Shown in pieces: positions 15,376-24,972 of a stretch of 39,201 nucleotides of DNA. Position numbers and translations under genes: made by a program. The notes under the pieces were generated by a model, which searched no databases, was not told the DNA's origin, and saw only the letters and a list, made by a program, of their open reading frames with translations. Each line of letters begins with the position of its first letter. Position 1 is the stretch's first letter. The stretch is from Clostridia bacterium (GTDB lineage Bacteria; Bacillota; Clostridia; Oscillospirales; CAG-382), in NCBI GenBank assembly GCA_017381715.1, contig JAFOBR010000098.1, forward strand, positions 1 to 39,201, written 5' to 3'.

Positions 15376-16254
15376 ATGCTGGCACCGCACGAACTTAAAA
15401 ATAAAACCTTTGGCAAAAGCCTTAAAGGCTATAACGTTGCCGAGGTAGATGATTATATCAATTTTCTCATTGATAAATACACCGAAGTGTATCGCGAGAA
15501 TATAGAGTTGGACAGAAAGCTTCGTATCGTAGTTACCAATCTGGACGAAATACGTGACGAAGAAGAGTCTATACGCAATACTCTCGTTTCCGCACAGAAA
15601 ATGGGTGAGAAAATAATACGCGATGCCAATGAGCGTGCAGACATTATTACCGAATCCATTAAAAAACGCTGCGATTCCGTTATCGAAGATTTTAAGATAC
15701 AGATCGCAAAAGAAAAAGAAGAGCTGTGGACAGTGCGTGCAACCGTTCTGGATTTCAAAAAGAAGCTTTTCGAAGCTTACCGCACCCAGATCGAGGAAGT
15801 ACGCAACATTTCTGTCAACGAGCTGGAAGAGCTTGTCCTTCCTTCCGATAGCGAGCTGGTAGGAAAGATTTTCGGCGAAGTAAAGGCTACTATCGAGGAA
15901 GAGATCCGTTCCGAGCGTGTGCGCAGAGAGCAGGAGGAGATCATCCGCCGTGCGGAAGAAGAACAGCAGGCAGAGCAGGAGCTTGACGAAAGCGAATTCT
16001 CCATGCCTCACTTCACTTCTCCCGAACCTTCTCCTTCGGATACAATAATCCTCCCCGCGGACGAAATGCCCATCGAGGAACCGGATGAAGGACTGCGCAA
16101 GATCATAGAAGAAAACATTGCTTTGGAAAAAGAAACCGAGCAGGATACCGCCGCAACGGTAATACTTCCCGATATCGGCGGCGATACCGATGAAAAAAAC
16201 ATTTGCTCCGATGAGGAAATGTACAGATTATTTAACGAAGACGACGAAGACTAA
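15376..16254 (+). CDS. divIVA: DivIVA-domain protein
   Basis: A 292-residue protein beginning with the DivIVA lipid-binding module (LAPHELKNKTFGKSLKGYN, then VDDYINFLIDKY), followed by a coiled coil (about 40-200). The C-terminal 90 residues are acidic and low-complexity. DivIVA senses negative membrane curvature and recruits division or pole proteins. The family core is about 160-200 residues; the extra acidic tail is specific to this lineage. AAGGGGGT precedes the ATG. It lies between ylmG and ileS as in Bacillus, but ylmH is missing from the expected place. Confidence 0.93.
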   Translation: MLAPHELKNKTFGKSLKGYNVAEVDDYINFLIDKYTEVYRENIELDRKLRIVVTNLDEIRDEEESIRNTLVSAQKMGEKIIRDANERADIITESIKKRCDSVIEDFKIQIAKEKEELWTVRATVLDFKKKLFEAYRTQIEEVRNISVNELEELVLPSDSELVGKIFGEVKATIEEEIRSERVRREQEEIIRRAEEEQQAEQELDESEFSMPHFTSPEPSPSDTIILPADEMPIEEPDEGLRKIIEENIALEKETEQDTAATVILPDIGGDTDEKNICSDEEMYRLFNEDDED

Positions 16255-16269
16255 GGAGTACTCATAAAA

Positions 16270-19071
16270 ATGGCGAACGATTATAAGAATTCACTTAATC
16301 TTCCTACCACAGCGTTCCCTATGCGTGCAAATCTCCCCCAGAGAGAGCCGGATACACAGCGCAAGTGGCTGGAAGAAGATATATACGAGAAAATGTGTGC
16401 CCGTAACGAAGGAAAGGAGTCCTACGTCCTTCACGACGGTCCTCCGTTCTCCAACGGTAATATCCACATGGGTACCGCGCTTAACAAAATACTCAAGGAT
16501 TTTATAAACAAATACAAATCCATGAGCGGCTACCACATTAATTACGTTCCCGGCTGGGATAACCACGGTATGCCTATCGAAAGCGCAATTATCAAAAAGA
16601 ATAAGCTGGACAGAAAGAAGATGTCTGCAGCCGAATTCCGTTCCGCTTGCTTTGATTTTGCAGAGGATTTCGTTCAGCTTCAGATGGCGTCCTTCAAGCG
16701 TCTGGGTGTTCTGGGCGATTGGAAGAACCCTTACCGCACCATGGACCCTGCTTTCGAAGCAGAGGAAATCAAGGTGTTTGGTGAAATGTATAAGAAGGGC
16801 TATATCTACAAAGGCTTGAAGCCCGTATATTGGTGCCCTCACGATGAAACCGCACTCGCAGAGGCGGAAATCGAATATAAAGACGATACTTGTACTTCCA
16901 TCTTCGTAAAGTTCCGCGTTAAGGACGATAAGGGACTTCTTGATGGAGTTTGTGAAAAAGAAAACACATATTTCGTTATCTGGACAACCACTACCTGGAC
17001 TCTTCCCGGAAATATGGCGATTGCTCTGCATCCCAGAGAAAAGTACGCAGTAGTGAAAGCCGGTAACGAGAATTATATAGTTGCCGAAGCTCTTGCAGGC
17101 AAGGTAATGGCTGCAGGCGGTATTGAGGATTACGAAATTATCGCAACCTTCAAGGGCGGCGATTTTGAGTACGCAACCGCATACCATCCTTTCCTTGAAA
17201 GAGATTCCATGCTGGTTACCGCAGAGTACGTAACTATGGACAGCGGTACGGGATGTGTTCATACCGCACCCGGCTTCGGTGTAGATGACTATTATACCGG
17301 TATGCGCTACGGTATCCGTATTTGCGTTCCCGTGGATGACAGAGGCTACCAGACAGAAGAAGCAGGAAAATATGCGGGTATGTTCTATTCCGAATCCAAC
17401 AAGGCTATCCTTGCTGATATGCAGGAAAGCGGCGCTTTGTTTGCTTCTCAGGAAATGGTGCACCAGTATCCTCATTGCTGGCGTTGTAAGCACCCCATCA
17501 TCTTCCGTGCAACACCTCAGTGGTTCTGTTCTGTTGAAGCGTTCCGTGAAGATGCACTCAAGGCAGCTGCACAGGTTAACTGGATGCCTGCTTGGGGCGG
17601 GGACAGAATGGCGGGTATGATCCGTGAAAGAGCAGACTGGTGTATTTCCCGTCAGCGTCAATGGGGTCTTCCCATTCCCGTTGTTTACTGTAAGGATTGC
17701 GGAAAGCCTATTTGTGACGATACTACCATAGGCAATATCAGTGCCATTTTTGCCGAAAGAGGATCCAATGCCTGGTTTATTGACGATGCAGACAGCCTCG
17801 TTCCCGAAGGATACGTTTGCCCCTTCTGCGGCGGCAAGCACTTCAATAAGGAAACCGATACACTCGACGGTTGGTTCGATAGCGGCGTTACCCATTACGC
17901 TTCTCTTAAGAAATCCGGTGAAAAGTGGCCTGCCGACCTTTATCTCGAAGGTGCAGACCAGTACAGAGGCTGGTTCCAGTCTTCTCTGCTCACCGCAGTA
18001 GGCGCTCTTGGCGAGGGTGCTCCCTATAACGCTGTTCTTACCCACGGTTGGGTTGTTGACGGCGAAGGCAAAGCAATGCACAAATCCTTGGGCAACTCCG
18101 TTGCACCCGAGGAAATCATAAAGGTTTACGGTGCAGATATACTCCGTCTGTGGGTTGCTTCCAGCGATTATACCGTAGACGTTCGTGCTTCCGATAATAT
18201 CTTCAAACAGCTTTCCGAAAGCTACCGCAAGATAAGAAATACCATTCGTATTCTTCTTGCAAACCTTGGAGATCCTGCAGTGGATTTCGACCCTGCAAAG
18301 CATTTCGTTCCCGTAAACGAAATGCGTTCGCTTGACCGTTGGGCGCTTGCCCGTCTTAACAAGCTTGTTGCAGAATGCACCAAGGCTTACGAAACCTACG
18401 AATTCCACGATATTTACCACGCTGTAAATAATTTCTGCGCAAACGATATGTCCAAGCTTTACGTTGATATCGCAAAGGACAGATTGTATTGCGAAAAGCT
18501 TGATGATCCCGCAAGACGTTCCGCACAGACCGCTATGTATATGATCGTACACGCACTCACACGTCTGCTGGCTCCCGTTCTTTCTTATACTGCAGAAGAG
18601 ACATGGGGCTTTATGGCTCATCTTGAAAGCGATAATACCGAAAGCGTATTCCTTAACGATCTTCCCGTTTACGATACAGCACTTGAATATGACGGCGAGG
18701 AACGCTATAACGCAGTTTTCACTGCACGTGATGACGTTATGAAGGCTCTTGAGCTTGCCCGCGCCGCAAAGGTTATCGGTAAATCTCTTGAAGCAAAGGT
18801 AGTTATCTACGGCGATGAAAACAGCGATGTTATCAAGCTGTTCAAGTCCTTCGATAAGGAGCTTAACGAGCTGTTTATCGTAAGTAATACCGAAATAAGT
18901 GGTGAAGCGGCTCCCGAAACCGCATTCAAGGAAACCGAAACCGGTATCGCAGTTAACGTTACCCCCGCTTCCGGTGTCAAGTGCGACAGATGCTGGGCAT
19001 ACACCGAAACTCCTTATACCGATTCCGAGGGCGGTAATCTTTGCCCCAGATGTAAAGGCGTAGTATGTTAG
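16270..19071 (+). CDS. ileS: Isoleucyl-tRNA synthetase
   Basis: A class I synthetase of 933 residues, the bacterial (type 1) length. The HIGH motif appears as HMGT (66-69) after PPFSNGN, and the KMSKS motif as MHKS (603-606). The CP1 editing domain lies between, with WTTTTWTLPGN. The C-terminal zinc finger is complete: CDRC (905-908) and CPRC (925-928), with an extra terminal cysteine at 933. AAGGAG is 11-12 bases before the ATG. No T-box leader is seen, as it is embedded in the block 15 bases after divIVA. Its stop overlaps the lspA start. Confidence 0.98.
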   Translation: MANDYKNSLNLPTTAFPMRANLPQREPDTQRKWLEEDIYEKMCARNEGKESYVLHDGPPFSNGNIHMGTALNKILKDFINKYKSMSGYHINYVPGWDNHGMPIESAIIKKNKLDRKKMSAAEFRSACFDFAEDFVQLQMASFKRLGVLGDWKNPYRTMDPAFEAEEIKVFGEMYKKGYIYKGLKPVYWCPHDETALAEAEIEYKDDTCTSIFVKFRVKDDKGLLDGVCEKENTYFVIWTTTTWTLPGNMAIALHPREKYAVVKAGNENYIVAEALAGKVMAAGGIEDYEIIATFKGGDFEYATAYHPFLERDSMLVTAEYVTMDSGTGCVHTAPGFGVDDYYTGMRYGIRICVPVDDRGYQTEEAGKYAGMFYSESNKAILADMQESGALFASQEMVHQYPHCWRCKHPIIFRATPQWFCSVEAFREDALKAAAQVNWMPAWGGDRMAGMIRERADWCISRQRQWGLPIPVVYCKDCGKPICDDTTIGNISAIFAERGSNAWFIDDADSLVPEGYVCPFCGGKHFNKETDTLDGWFDSGVTHYASLKKSGEKWPADLYLEGADQYRGWFQSSLLTAVGALGEGAPYNAVLTHGWVVDGEGKAMHKSLGNSVAPEEIIKVYGADILRLWVASSDYTVDVRASDNIFKQLSESYRKIRNTIRILLANLGDPAVDFDPAKHFVPVNEMRSLDRWALARLNKLVAECTKAYETYEFHDIYHAVNNFCANDMSKLYVDIAKDRLYCEKLDDPARRSAQTAMYMIVHALTRLLAPVLSYTAEETWGFMAHLESDNTESVFLNDLPVYDTALEYDGEERYNAVFTARDDVMKALELARAAKVIGKSLEAKVVIYGDENSDVIKLFKSFDKELNELFIVSNTEISGEAAPETAFKETETGIAVNVTPASGVKCDRCWAYTETPYTDSEGGNLCPRCKGVVC

Positions 19072-19604
19072 CGGCTATAATAGTAATTTTAACGGTAGCT
19101 TTGGACCAGCTTTCCAAAACTCTGGTAGTTTCCCGTATGGAGTTTGAGCAAGGCTCGATCAAGGTGTTGGGAGATCTGCTGGTGTTTTACCGTACGGAAA
19201 ACGACGGCGCGGCTTTCGGTATGTTAAGCAATGCCCGCTGGATATTTATACTGTTTTCTCTGTTGGCTATCGCCGCAGGAATTTACTGTGTGATAAAGTA
19301 CAACAAAAGGCATATCCTTCTTACCGTTTCGGTATCCATGCTGTTGGGCGGCGGTATCGGAAATATGATCGACCGTCTCTTCCGCGCAGGCGTTGAATGT
19401 GAATATGCGGTGGTGGATTTCTTGTATTCTTCCTTAATGCCGTGGTTTTATTTCAACCTTGCAGATGCGTTTATTACCGTCGGCGCTGTTATCCTCTGCG
19501 TGTATATGCTGTTTTTCGAAAGTAAAGTCGAAAAAAGAATAGCAGAGCAAAAGGCTATGGAAAACCCCGAAGTTATCGTAGAAAATCAAGAACAGGAAGA
19601 ATAA
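19065..19604 (+). CDS. lspA: Lipoprotein signal peptidase II
   Basis: LspA cuts prolipoproteins before the lipidated cysteine. The protein has 179 residues with four membrane helices (about 2-20, 57-77, 82-100, 132-150). The family motifs are DQLSK (14-18), TENDGAAFGML, GGGIGNMIDR and FNLADAFITVG. The catalytic aspartates are expected at VVDF (D118) and NLAD (D134). The gene begins inside the ileS stop, an order shared across Firmicutes and other bacteria. A charged 30-residue tail follows the last helix. A lipoprotein substrate in the window is the DUF4358-type protein at 38.0 kb. Confidence 0.95.
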   Translation: MLAAIIVILTVALDQLSKTLVVSRMEFEQGSIKVLGDLLVFYRTENDGAAFGMLSNARWIFILFSLLAIAAGIYCVIKYNKRHILLTVSVSMLLGGGIGNMIDRLFRAGVECEYAVVDFLYSSLMPWFYFNLADAFITVGAVILCVYMLFFESKVEKRIAEQKAMENPEVIVENQEQEE

Positions 19605-19607
19605 TTT

Positions 19608-20507
19608 ATGGCACTGGTGGTTGCAGAACAAGGAAATATCGGCACACGACTTGATATTTTCGTATCTGTGTCAGAAGGTGTCAGCCGTTCCGCGGCACAG
19701 GAGCTTATATCAAACGGATCCGTAACCGTGAACGGAAAGCAAAGCACAAAAAACTATAAGCTCAGGGAAGGGGATATGGTGGAAACAACACTTCCTCCTC
19801 CCGAGCCCATAGAAGCATTACCCCAAGACATGCCGGTGGATATCGTCTATGAGGACGAGCATCTGCTGGTGGTCAACAAGCCTCAAGGGATGGTGGTCCA
19901 TCCCGCCCCCGGCAATCCGGACGGAACGTTGGTCAACGCTCTTTTGCATCATTGCGCAGGCAGACTTTCTTCCATAAACGGAAAAATTCGTCCGGGTATC
20001 GTCCATAGGATAGATAAAGACACCGCAGGCTTGCTTATCGTTGCAAAAACAGATGCCGCCCATACGGGATTGGCAGAGCAGATCGCGGTACACTCGTTTA
20101 CGAGACGTTACAGAACAATTGTGGTAGGTAATATCCGTGAAGACAGCGGCACTATCGACAAGCCGATCGGCAGAAGCGGTACAGACCGCAAAAAGTTTGC
20201 CGTAACAAACGTAAACTCAAAGCCTGCCGTTACACATTACCGTGTAATAGAACGGCTGGCAGGGTACACTCATCTTGAGCTTACTCTTGAAACAGGACGC
20301 ACTCACCAGATAAGAGTGCACATGGCGTATATGGGACATCCTGTCATTGGGGATCCCGTTTACGGTAACCCCAAACATTCGCTGGGTCTTAGAGGACAGT
20401 GTTTGTTTGCTGAATATATTTCATTTACACACCCCATAACGGGTGAAATAATGTCCTTTGGTGCAGAACTGCCCGATTTCTTTAAGGACGTTTTGAGGAG
20501 AATATGA
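19608..20507 (+). CDS. RluA/RluD-family rRNA pseudouridine synthase
   Basis: A 299-residue protein with an N-terminal S4 RNA-binding domain (about 13-60) and the pseudouridine synthase core. The catalytic aspartate lies in GIVHRIDKDTAGLLI; the Arg-Ile-Asp signature is clear. RTHQIRVHMAYMGHPVIGD is the second conserved motif. This matches YlyB, which follows lspA in Bacillus. By family it would modify 23S rRNA helix 69 or a related site, but the exact uridine is not certain. It starts three bases after lspA and overlaps the transketolase start. Confidence 0.93.
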   Translation: MALVVAEQGNIGTRLDIFVSVSEGVSRSAAQELISNGSVTVNGKQSTKNYKLREGDMVETTLPPPEPIEALPQDMPVDIVYEDEHLLVVNKPQGMVVHPAPGNPDGTLVNALLHHCAGRLSSINGKIRPGIVHRIDKDTAGLLIVAKTDAAHTGLAEQIAVHSFTRRYRTIVVGNIREDSGTIDKPIGRSGTDRKKFAVTNVNSKPAVTHYRVIERLAGYTHLELTLETGRTHQIRVHMAYMGHPVIGDPVYGNPKHSLGLRGQCLFAEYISFTHPITGEIMSFGAELPDFFKDVLRRI

Positions 20508-21328
20508 TGAACGTACAACTTTTGCAGGAAAAAGCCAATGCCGTTCGTATCGGCATTATTGAATCCACCCACGCCGCAAAATCGGGACATCCCGGCGGTT
20601 CTCTGTCTTGCACAGAGCTTATAACATATTTGTATTTTCACAGAATGAACGTGGATCCCCTCAATCCCAAGTGGGAGGATAGAGACCGCTTCGTTCTTTC
20701 CAAGGGACATTGCGCGCCCGCACTTTACGCGGCGCTTGCGCACAGAGGATTTTTTGATCCTTCCCGTCTTACCGAACTGCGTAAGCTTGGAAGCTTCCTT
20801 CAGGGACACCCCGATATGAAGACCACTCCCGGTGTGGATATGTCTACCGGTTCTCTCGGTCAGGGTATTTCTGCGGCTTGCGGTATGGCTATGACCGCAA
20901 AAGCTACCAATAAAAACTGGCGTGTTTATACCTTGCTGGGTGACGGCGAATGTGAAGAAGGTCAGGTTTGGGAAGCCGCAATGTTTGCATCCCACTATAA
21001 GCTTGATAATCTTATCGCTTTCGTTGATTTTAACGGCTACCAGATAGACGGCGCAGTTACCGACGTAATGAACCCCACTCCCATTGACGAAAAGTTCGCT
21101 TCCTTCGGCTGGCACACCCTTGTTATAGACGGACATGATTTCGAAGCTATCGACGCCGCAGTAGAAGAAGCGCTTAAGATAAAAGACAAGCCTTGCGCTG
21201 TTATTATGAAGACAGTAAAGGGCAAGGGCGTTTCCTTCATGGAAAACAACTACAAGTGGCACGGTGTTGCTACTAATGACGAGCAAAAGGAACTTGCTCT
21301 TAATGAACTGAAAGGAGCAAATGCGTAA
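20504..21328 (+). CDS. Transketolase, N-terminal (thiamine pyrophosphate-binding) subunit
   Basis: Transketolase is split into two genes here, as in many Clostridia and Archaea. This 274-residue half carries HPGGSLS, SKGHCAPALY (H69), GHPD (H102 region) and the diphosphate-binding GDGECEEGQ motif (147-155). Together with the next gene it transfers two-carbon units in the non-oxidative pentose phosphate pathway. Two ATGs lie in tandem; the second (20507) is better spaced from GAGGAG, so the true start may be one codon later. Translational coupling to rluD and the next gene is likely. Confidence 0.94.
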   Translation: MMNVQLLQEKANAVRIGIIESTHAAKSGHPGGSLSCTELITYLYFHRMNVDPLNPKWEDRDRFVLSKGHCAPALYAALAHRGFFDPSRLTELRKLGSFLQGHPDMKTTPGVDMSTGSLGQGISAACGMAMTAKATNKNWRVYTLLGDGECEEGQVWEAAMFASHYKLDNLIAFVDFNGYQIDGAVTDVMNPTPIDEKFASFGWHTLVIDGHDFEAIDAAVEEALKIKDKPCAVIMKTVKGKGVSFMENNYKWHGVATNDEQKELALNELKGANA

Positions 21329-22257
21329 TGGAAAAACAGGCTACCCGTGTTGCATACGGTAAAACTCTTGCCGCTTTAGGCGAAGAAAAAATGTTTTTCG
21401 TGCTGGATGCAGACCTTTCCGGTTCTACCAACACAAAAACCTTTGGAGATAAGTTCCCAGAAAGATTTTTCAACTGCGGTATCGCAGAAGGAAATATGAT
21501 GTCTGTTGCCGCAGGTATGGCTGCTGCAGGCGTTCCCGTTTTCGCTTCTTCTTTTGCAATGTTTGCTACCGGAAGAGCGTTTGAACAGATCAGAAATTCT
21601 ATTGGTTACCCCAGACTTAACGTAAAAATCGCCGCTTCCCACGCAGGCATCACCGTAGGTGAGGACGGAGCTTCCCATCAGTGTATAGAGGATATTTCTC
21701 TTATGCGCGGCATCCCCGGTATGACGGTATTTTGCCCCGCAGATTCCGCAGAAACCCAGTGGGCTGTTAAAAAAGCGTTGGAGATAGACGGCCCCGTATA
21801 TATCCGTCTTGGCAGATATGCCGTAGAGCAGGTGTTTACCGATTGCTCCAATAACGAAGTAGGTAAGGGCAACGTGGTTGCAGACGGTACCGATATTGCG
21901 ATCTTTGCAACCGGTATTACCGTTGCCGCCGCTATAAAGGCAAGAGAAGCTTTGGCAGAAAAAGGTGTTTCCGCAGCTGTTGTGGACATCCATACTATCA
22001 AGCCCTTTGATACAGAGCTTGCAAATTATTACGCATCCCGTTGCGGCGTTATCCTTACCGCAGAAGAACATTCCGTCATCGGCGGTCTGGGCAGCGCAGT
22101 TTGCGAAGCGGTTTGCGAAACTACTCCCTGCAAGGTTATCCGTCTCGGCGTAAACGATGAGTTCGGTACCAGCGCCTCTGCAGGCGTTCTGGTTTCCCAT
22201 TTCGGACTTGACGCTGAAGGTATAACCGCAAAGGCACTTAAAGCTTTAGGTAAATAA
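21328..22257 (+). CDS. Transketolase, C-terminal subunit
   Basis: The 309-residue partner has the pyrimidine-binding domain with the cofactor-activating glutamate in GIAEGNMM (E54), HAGITVGEDGASHQ, and the C-terminal transketolase domain (DIHTIKPFD, TAEEHSVIGGLG). A deoxyxylulose-phosphate synthase is also related, but the split layout and partner gene argue for transketolase. The start overlaps the stop of the first subunit, as expected for a stoichiometric complex. Confidence 0.94.
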   Translation: MEKQATRVAYGKTLAALGEEKMFFVLDADLSGSTNTKTFGDKFPERFFNCGIAEGNMMSVAAGMAAAGVPVFASSFAMFATGRAFEQIRNSIGYPRLNVKIAASHAGITVGEDGASHQCIEDISLMRGIPGMTVFCPADSAETQWAVKKALEIDGPVYIRLGRYAVEQVFTDCSNNEVGKGNVVADGTDIAIFATGITVAAAIKAREALAEKGVSAAVVDIHTIKPFDTELANYYASRCGVILTAEEHSVIGGLGSAVCEAVCETTPCKVIRLGVNDEFGTSASAGVLVSHFGLDAEGITAKALKALGK

Positions 22258-23529
22258 ATGGCAAAAAAACAATCCTGGAAGCTGGATAACGCCGCACTTA
22301 TATTTCCGGCGATACAAAACGGCTCCCATAATATGTTGTTCAGAATATCCGCAGATTTTGCGGACCCCATAGATCAGAAGGTGCTTTCACAAGCACTTTC
22401 TGACGTTGCGGACAGATTACCGCACTTTCGCGTCAGACTTCGTGTCGGCGCTTTTTGGTATTATTTTGACCCTAATGATAACGACCTTCCTTTGGAGCAG
22501 GACGTTATAAATCCTCTCCGCAGAATGGATTTCAAGGGTCAGGGCGGTTATATGTTTCGTATCAGGTACGGTAGTAACCGAATAGCCGGCGAATTTTTCC
22601 ATTCTCTGTGCGACGGTACTACCGCGCTTACCTTTATGCGCACTTTATGGGCAAGGTATCTTTTCCTTTTGGGACACACAGAGGTTCTTCCTGCGCCGGA
22701 ACTGGGTATACTCGATTGCGGCGATAATATTTCGGAAGAGGAACTCGAAGATGCTTTTATAAAATACGCAGAGAAAGGCGCAAAACTAAAGCGAAAGGAA
22801 AGTAAAGCGTGGCACCTCACGGGTGAAAGACTGAAAGACAGAGGTCTTGGCTACGTTACTCTTTCTATGGATGCTTTTTCTTTGCATTCCAAGGCAAAGG
22901 AATTAAACGTAACGGTAAACGAATACGTTACCGCCTGCATAACCGAAACCTTGTATCATTTGCAAAAGAATACTCTTTCCAAAGGTGAAATCAAGGTTTC
23001 CGTTCCCGTTAATATGCGCAGGTATTATCCTACCAAGACCTTGCGTAATTTCTCTCTTTATACCAACGTAGGCATAGACCCCAAGTGCGGCGAATATGAT
23101 TTTCCCTCTATCGCCAAGGAAATTTCCGCCATGCTTCGGTATAAATTACAGCCAAAGCTTATGAGCGCTCAAATGGCTACCAACGTGGCAGACGAAAAAA
23201 ACGTTGTTGTCCGTGCAGTACCGCTGTTTATAAAGAACATCGTGTTAAGCACGGTGTATCTCACCGCATCAGAAAACCAATTCACAACAAACTATTCGGG
23301 GTTAGGTGTTATACCTCTTACTCCTGAAATGGAAAAATACGTTACGGGTATGTGCTTTATGCTGGGCGCACCCCGTGTAAATACCACGCAGGTTTCGGGC
23401 TTAACATATAAAGGCAGATTTTATCTCACCGTTACCGAGGTTTTGCGGGATAAATCCTTCCGCAGAGAGCTTTCAAAAAATTTTGTGGAAAAGGGCTTCG
23501 AAGTTACTGTCGAAGATAGTGGTGAATAA
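22258..23529 (+). CDS. Condensation-domain-like HxxxDG acyltransferase
   Basis: A 423-residue protein of the CoA-dependent acyltransferase superfamily (condensation domains, wax/alcohol acetyltransferases). The active-site motif is intact: HSLCDG (H115, D119, G120). The C-terminal half contains SVPVNMRRYYPTKTLRNF and NYSGLGVIPL, the second corresponding to the bridging or DFGWG-like region in modified form. No carrier protein or adenylation gene is near, so it is probably a free-standing acyltransferase. The donor and acceptor are unknown. Its ATG directly follows the transketolase TAA, and it directly abuts the zinc-ribbon membrane gene, suggesting that these two act together. Confidence 0.82.
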   Translation: MAKKQSWKLDNAALIFPAIQNGSHNMLFRISADFADPIDQKVLSQALSDVADRLPHFRVRLRVGAFWYYFDPNDNDLPLEQDVINPLRRMDFKGQGGYMFRIRYGSNRIAGEFFHSLCDGTTALTFMRTLWARYLFLLGHTEVLPAPELGILDCGDNISEEELEDAFIKYAEKGAKLKRKESKAWHLTGERLKDRGLGYVTLSMDAFSLHSKAKELNVTVNEYVTACITETLYHLQKNTLSKGEIKVSVPVNMRRYYPTKTLRNFSLYTNVGIDPKCGEYDFPSIAKEISAMLRYKLQPKLMSAQMATNVADEKNVVVRAVPLFIKNIVLSTVYLTASENQFTTNYSGLGVIPLTPEMEKYVTGMCFMLGAPRVNTTQVSGLTYKGRFYLTVTEVLRDKSFRRELSKNFVEKGFEVTVEDSGE

Positions 23530-24222
23530 ATGTCATATTGTGTAAATTGCGGAGTGAAGCTAAAAGAAGATGCTCGCGTTTGCCCTCTTTGCGATTGCCC
23601 CGTTATAAATCCTTACGAAGAATACAAAAAATATTCAGGCGAAAAAGCCGCCCCCCAGCCGCTTTCCACAGATACGGCTCCCGTAGCCAACTGGCGGGAT
23701 CTTACTCATTTTATTATTTCTCTTACTCTCTCATTGGGCGCTGTGTCCTGCTGTATTATTAATCTGTGTATCAGCCATAAGTTGACATGGTCGCTCATAG
23801 CTGTTGCGGCTTGCATTACGGCGTATATCTGCGTAGCGCTTCCTATTAAAAAACGCACTCTTTTGCCCGAACTTTCCGTGCTTTTTGATTTCTTTGCCGT
23901 AGCATTTTCCGTTACCGTGGTAGCGTGGAGAATGAATGATTTCGGCTGGGCACTGAAATTCGCATATCCTCTTTCCGCAGCAGTTGCGCTGTGTGCGGAC
24001 TATATCGTTTTTCTTGTCCGCAAGCATAAGATACGGTATTTTCATATATTGGCGTTGGGTTCTGTACTGGCAGGTGCTATCTCCGTGCTTACCGAGCTTT
24101 TACTTAACGGATTTACTGATATAAGCTGGTCCGGAATTTCGGTAGCATCCTGCGTATTTTTTGCCGCGATTTTGTGTGTCATTGCAAAAAGCCGCAGACT
24201 TACCAGAAGATTTCATCTTTAA
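23530..24222 (+). CDS. Zinc-ribbon multi-pass membrane protein (DUF6320-like)
   Basis: A 230-residue protein with an N-terminal zinc ribbon (C4, C7, C18, C21: CVNC and CPLC) and a short linker. About six membrane helices follow (near 57-78, 84-104, 115-135, 142-162, 172-190 and 197-215). It resembles the uncharacterised DUF6320 family found next to condensation-like acyltransferases in Clostridia; this match is from memory. The gene abuts the acyltransferase with no gap, so partnership is the best clue to function. Its catalytic or transport role is unknown. Confidence 0.75.
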   Translation: MSYCVNCGVKLKEDARVCPLCDCPVINPYEEYKKYSGEKAAPQPLSTDTAPVANWRDLTHFIISLTLSLGAVSCCIINLCISHKLTWSLIAVAACITAYICVALPIKKRTLLPELSVLFDFFAVAFSVTVVAWRMNDFGWALKFAYPLSAAVALCADYIVFLVRKHKIRYFHILALGSVLAGAISVLTELLLNGFTDISWSGISVASCVFFAAILCVIAKSRRLTRRFHL

Positions 24223-24234
24223 GGAGTGCTTTTC

Positions 24235-24972
24235 TTGTTTACAGCAGTTGAACTTAATAAATATTTTGATATTTCTGTCCCCGCATCCTTCGGGTTTTCC
24301 GAGGATAGCGGCGGAATATGTCTGCTTGCGAATAACAATTCCTTTAACCGCGTGGCAGTAGCGCTTGACGTTACCTTGGATTCCATAGAATTCGCCGCGT
24401 CCGTGGGTGCAGGAGCGCTTATAACCCATCATCCCTGCATATTCGGCAAGATCAGCGACATCCGTTGTGATGATGCGGTAGGCGCACGTCTGCTGAAAGC
24501 GGCAAATTACGGTATTTCTCTTATGGCGTATCACACAAGGCTGGATAACCTTCCCGGCGGTGTGAATGATACTCTGTGCAAAATTATCGGTGTAAAAGAT
24601 ACCTTTGAATTTGCACCTTGTGCCCGTATTGGAAATACAGAAAACCCCGCCACGCCCGATGATTTCGGCGCACTTGTGGGCAAGGCTCTTGAATCTGACA
24701 GAGTTAAGGTTTTTGCAAACAACAAATCCGTTTCCCGCATTGCCGTGTGCAGCGGAAGCGGCGGAAGCGTGCTAAGGGATGCGTATCTTGCGGGAGCTGA
24801 TACTCTTGTTACCGGCGAAGTAAAATACAACAATGAGCTCGATGCCGCTGAATATGGTGTTAACCTTATCGTTGCAGGCCATAAAGAAACGGAGCGTATT
24901 GTACTGCCCGTTATAAAGGATATAATTTTAAAAGGTTTTCCCTCTGCGGAGGTGTTTGTCTGTTATGCTTGA
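24235..24972 (+). CDS. Nif3-like dinuclear metal-centre protein
   Basis: A 245-residue Nif3/YqfO-family protein (the short form without the inserted PII-like domain). Metal-binding motifs are clear: LITHHPCIFGK (two adjacent histidines), AYHTRLDN and VAGHKETER. The hexameric toroid of the family binds two metals per subunit, and GTP cyclohydrolase-like activity has been reported for some members; its function in most bacteria is not settled. I start at the TTG at 24235 because AAGGAG (24221-24226) is eight bases upstream and the GTG at 24226 is inside it. It overlaps the start of rqcH. Confidence 0.9.
   Translation: MFTAVELNKYFDISVPASFGFSEDSGGICLLANNNSFNRVAVALDVTLDSIEFAASVGAGALITHHPCIFGKISDIRCDDAVGARLLKAANYGISLMAYHTRLDNLPGGVNDTLCKIIGVKDTFEFAPCARIGNTENPATPDDFGALVGKALESDRVKVFANNKSVSRIAVCSGSGGSVLRDAYLAGADTLVTGEVKYNNELDAAEYGVNLIVAGHKETERIVLPVIKDIILKGFPSAEVFVCYA

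Noticed and set aside
16291..18621. 776-codon minus-strand frame opposite ileS
   Set aside because: ileS is complete and certain; the antisense frame is composition-driven and lacks known motifs.
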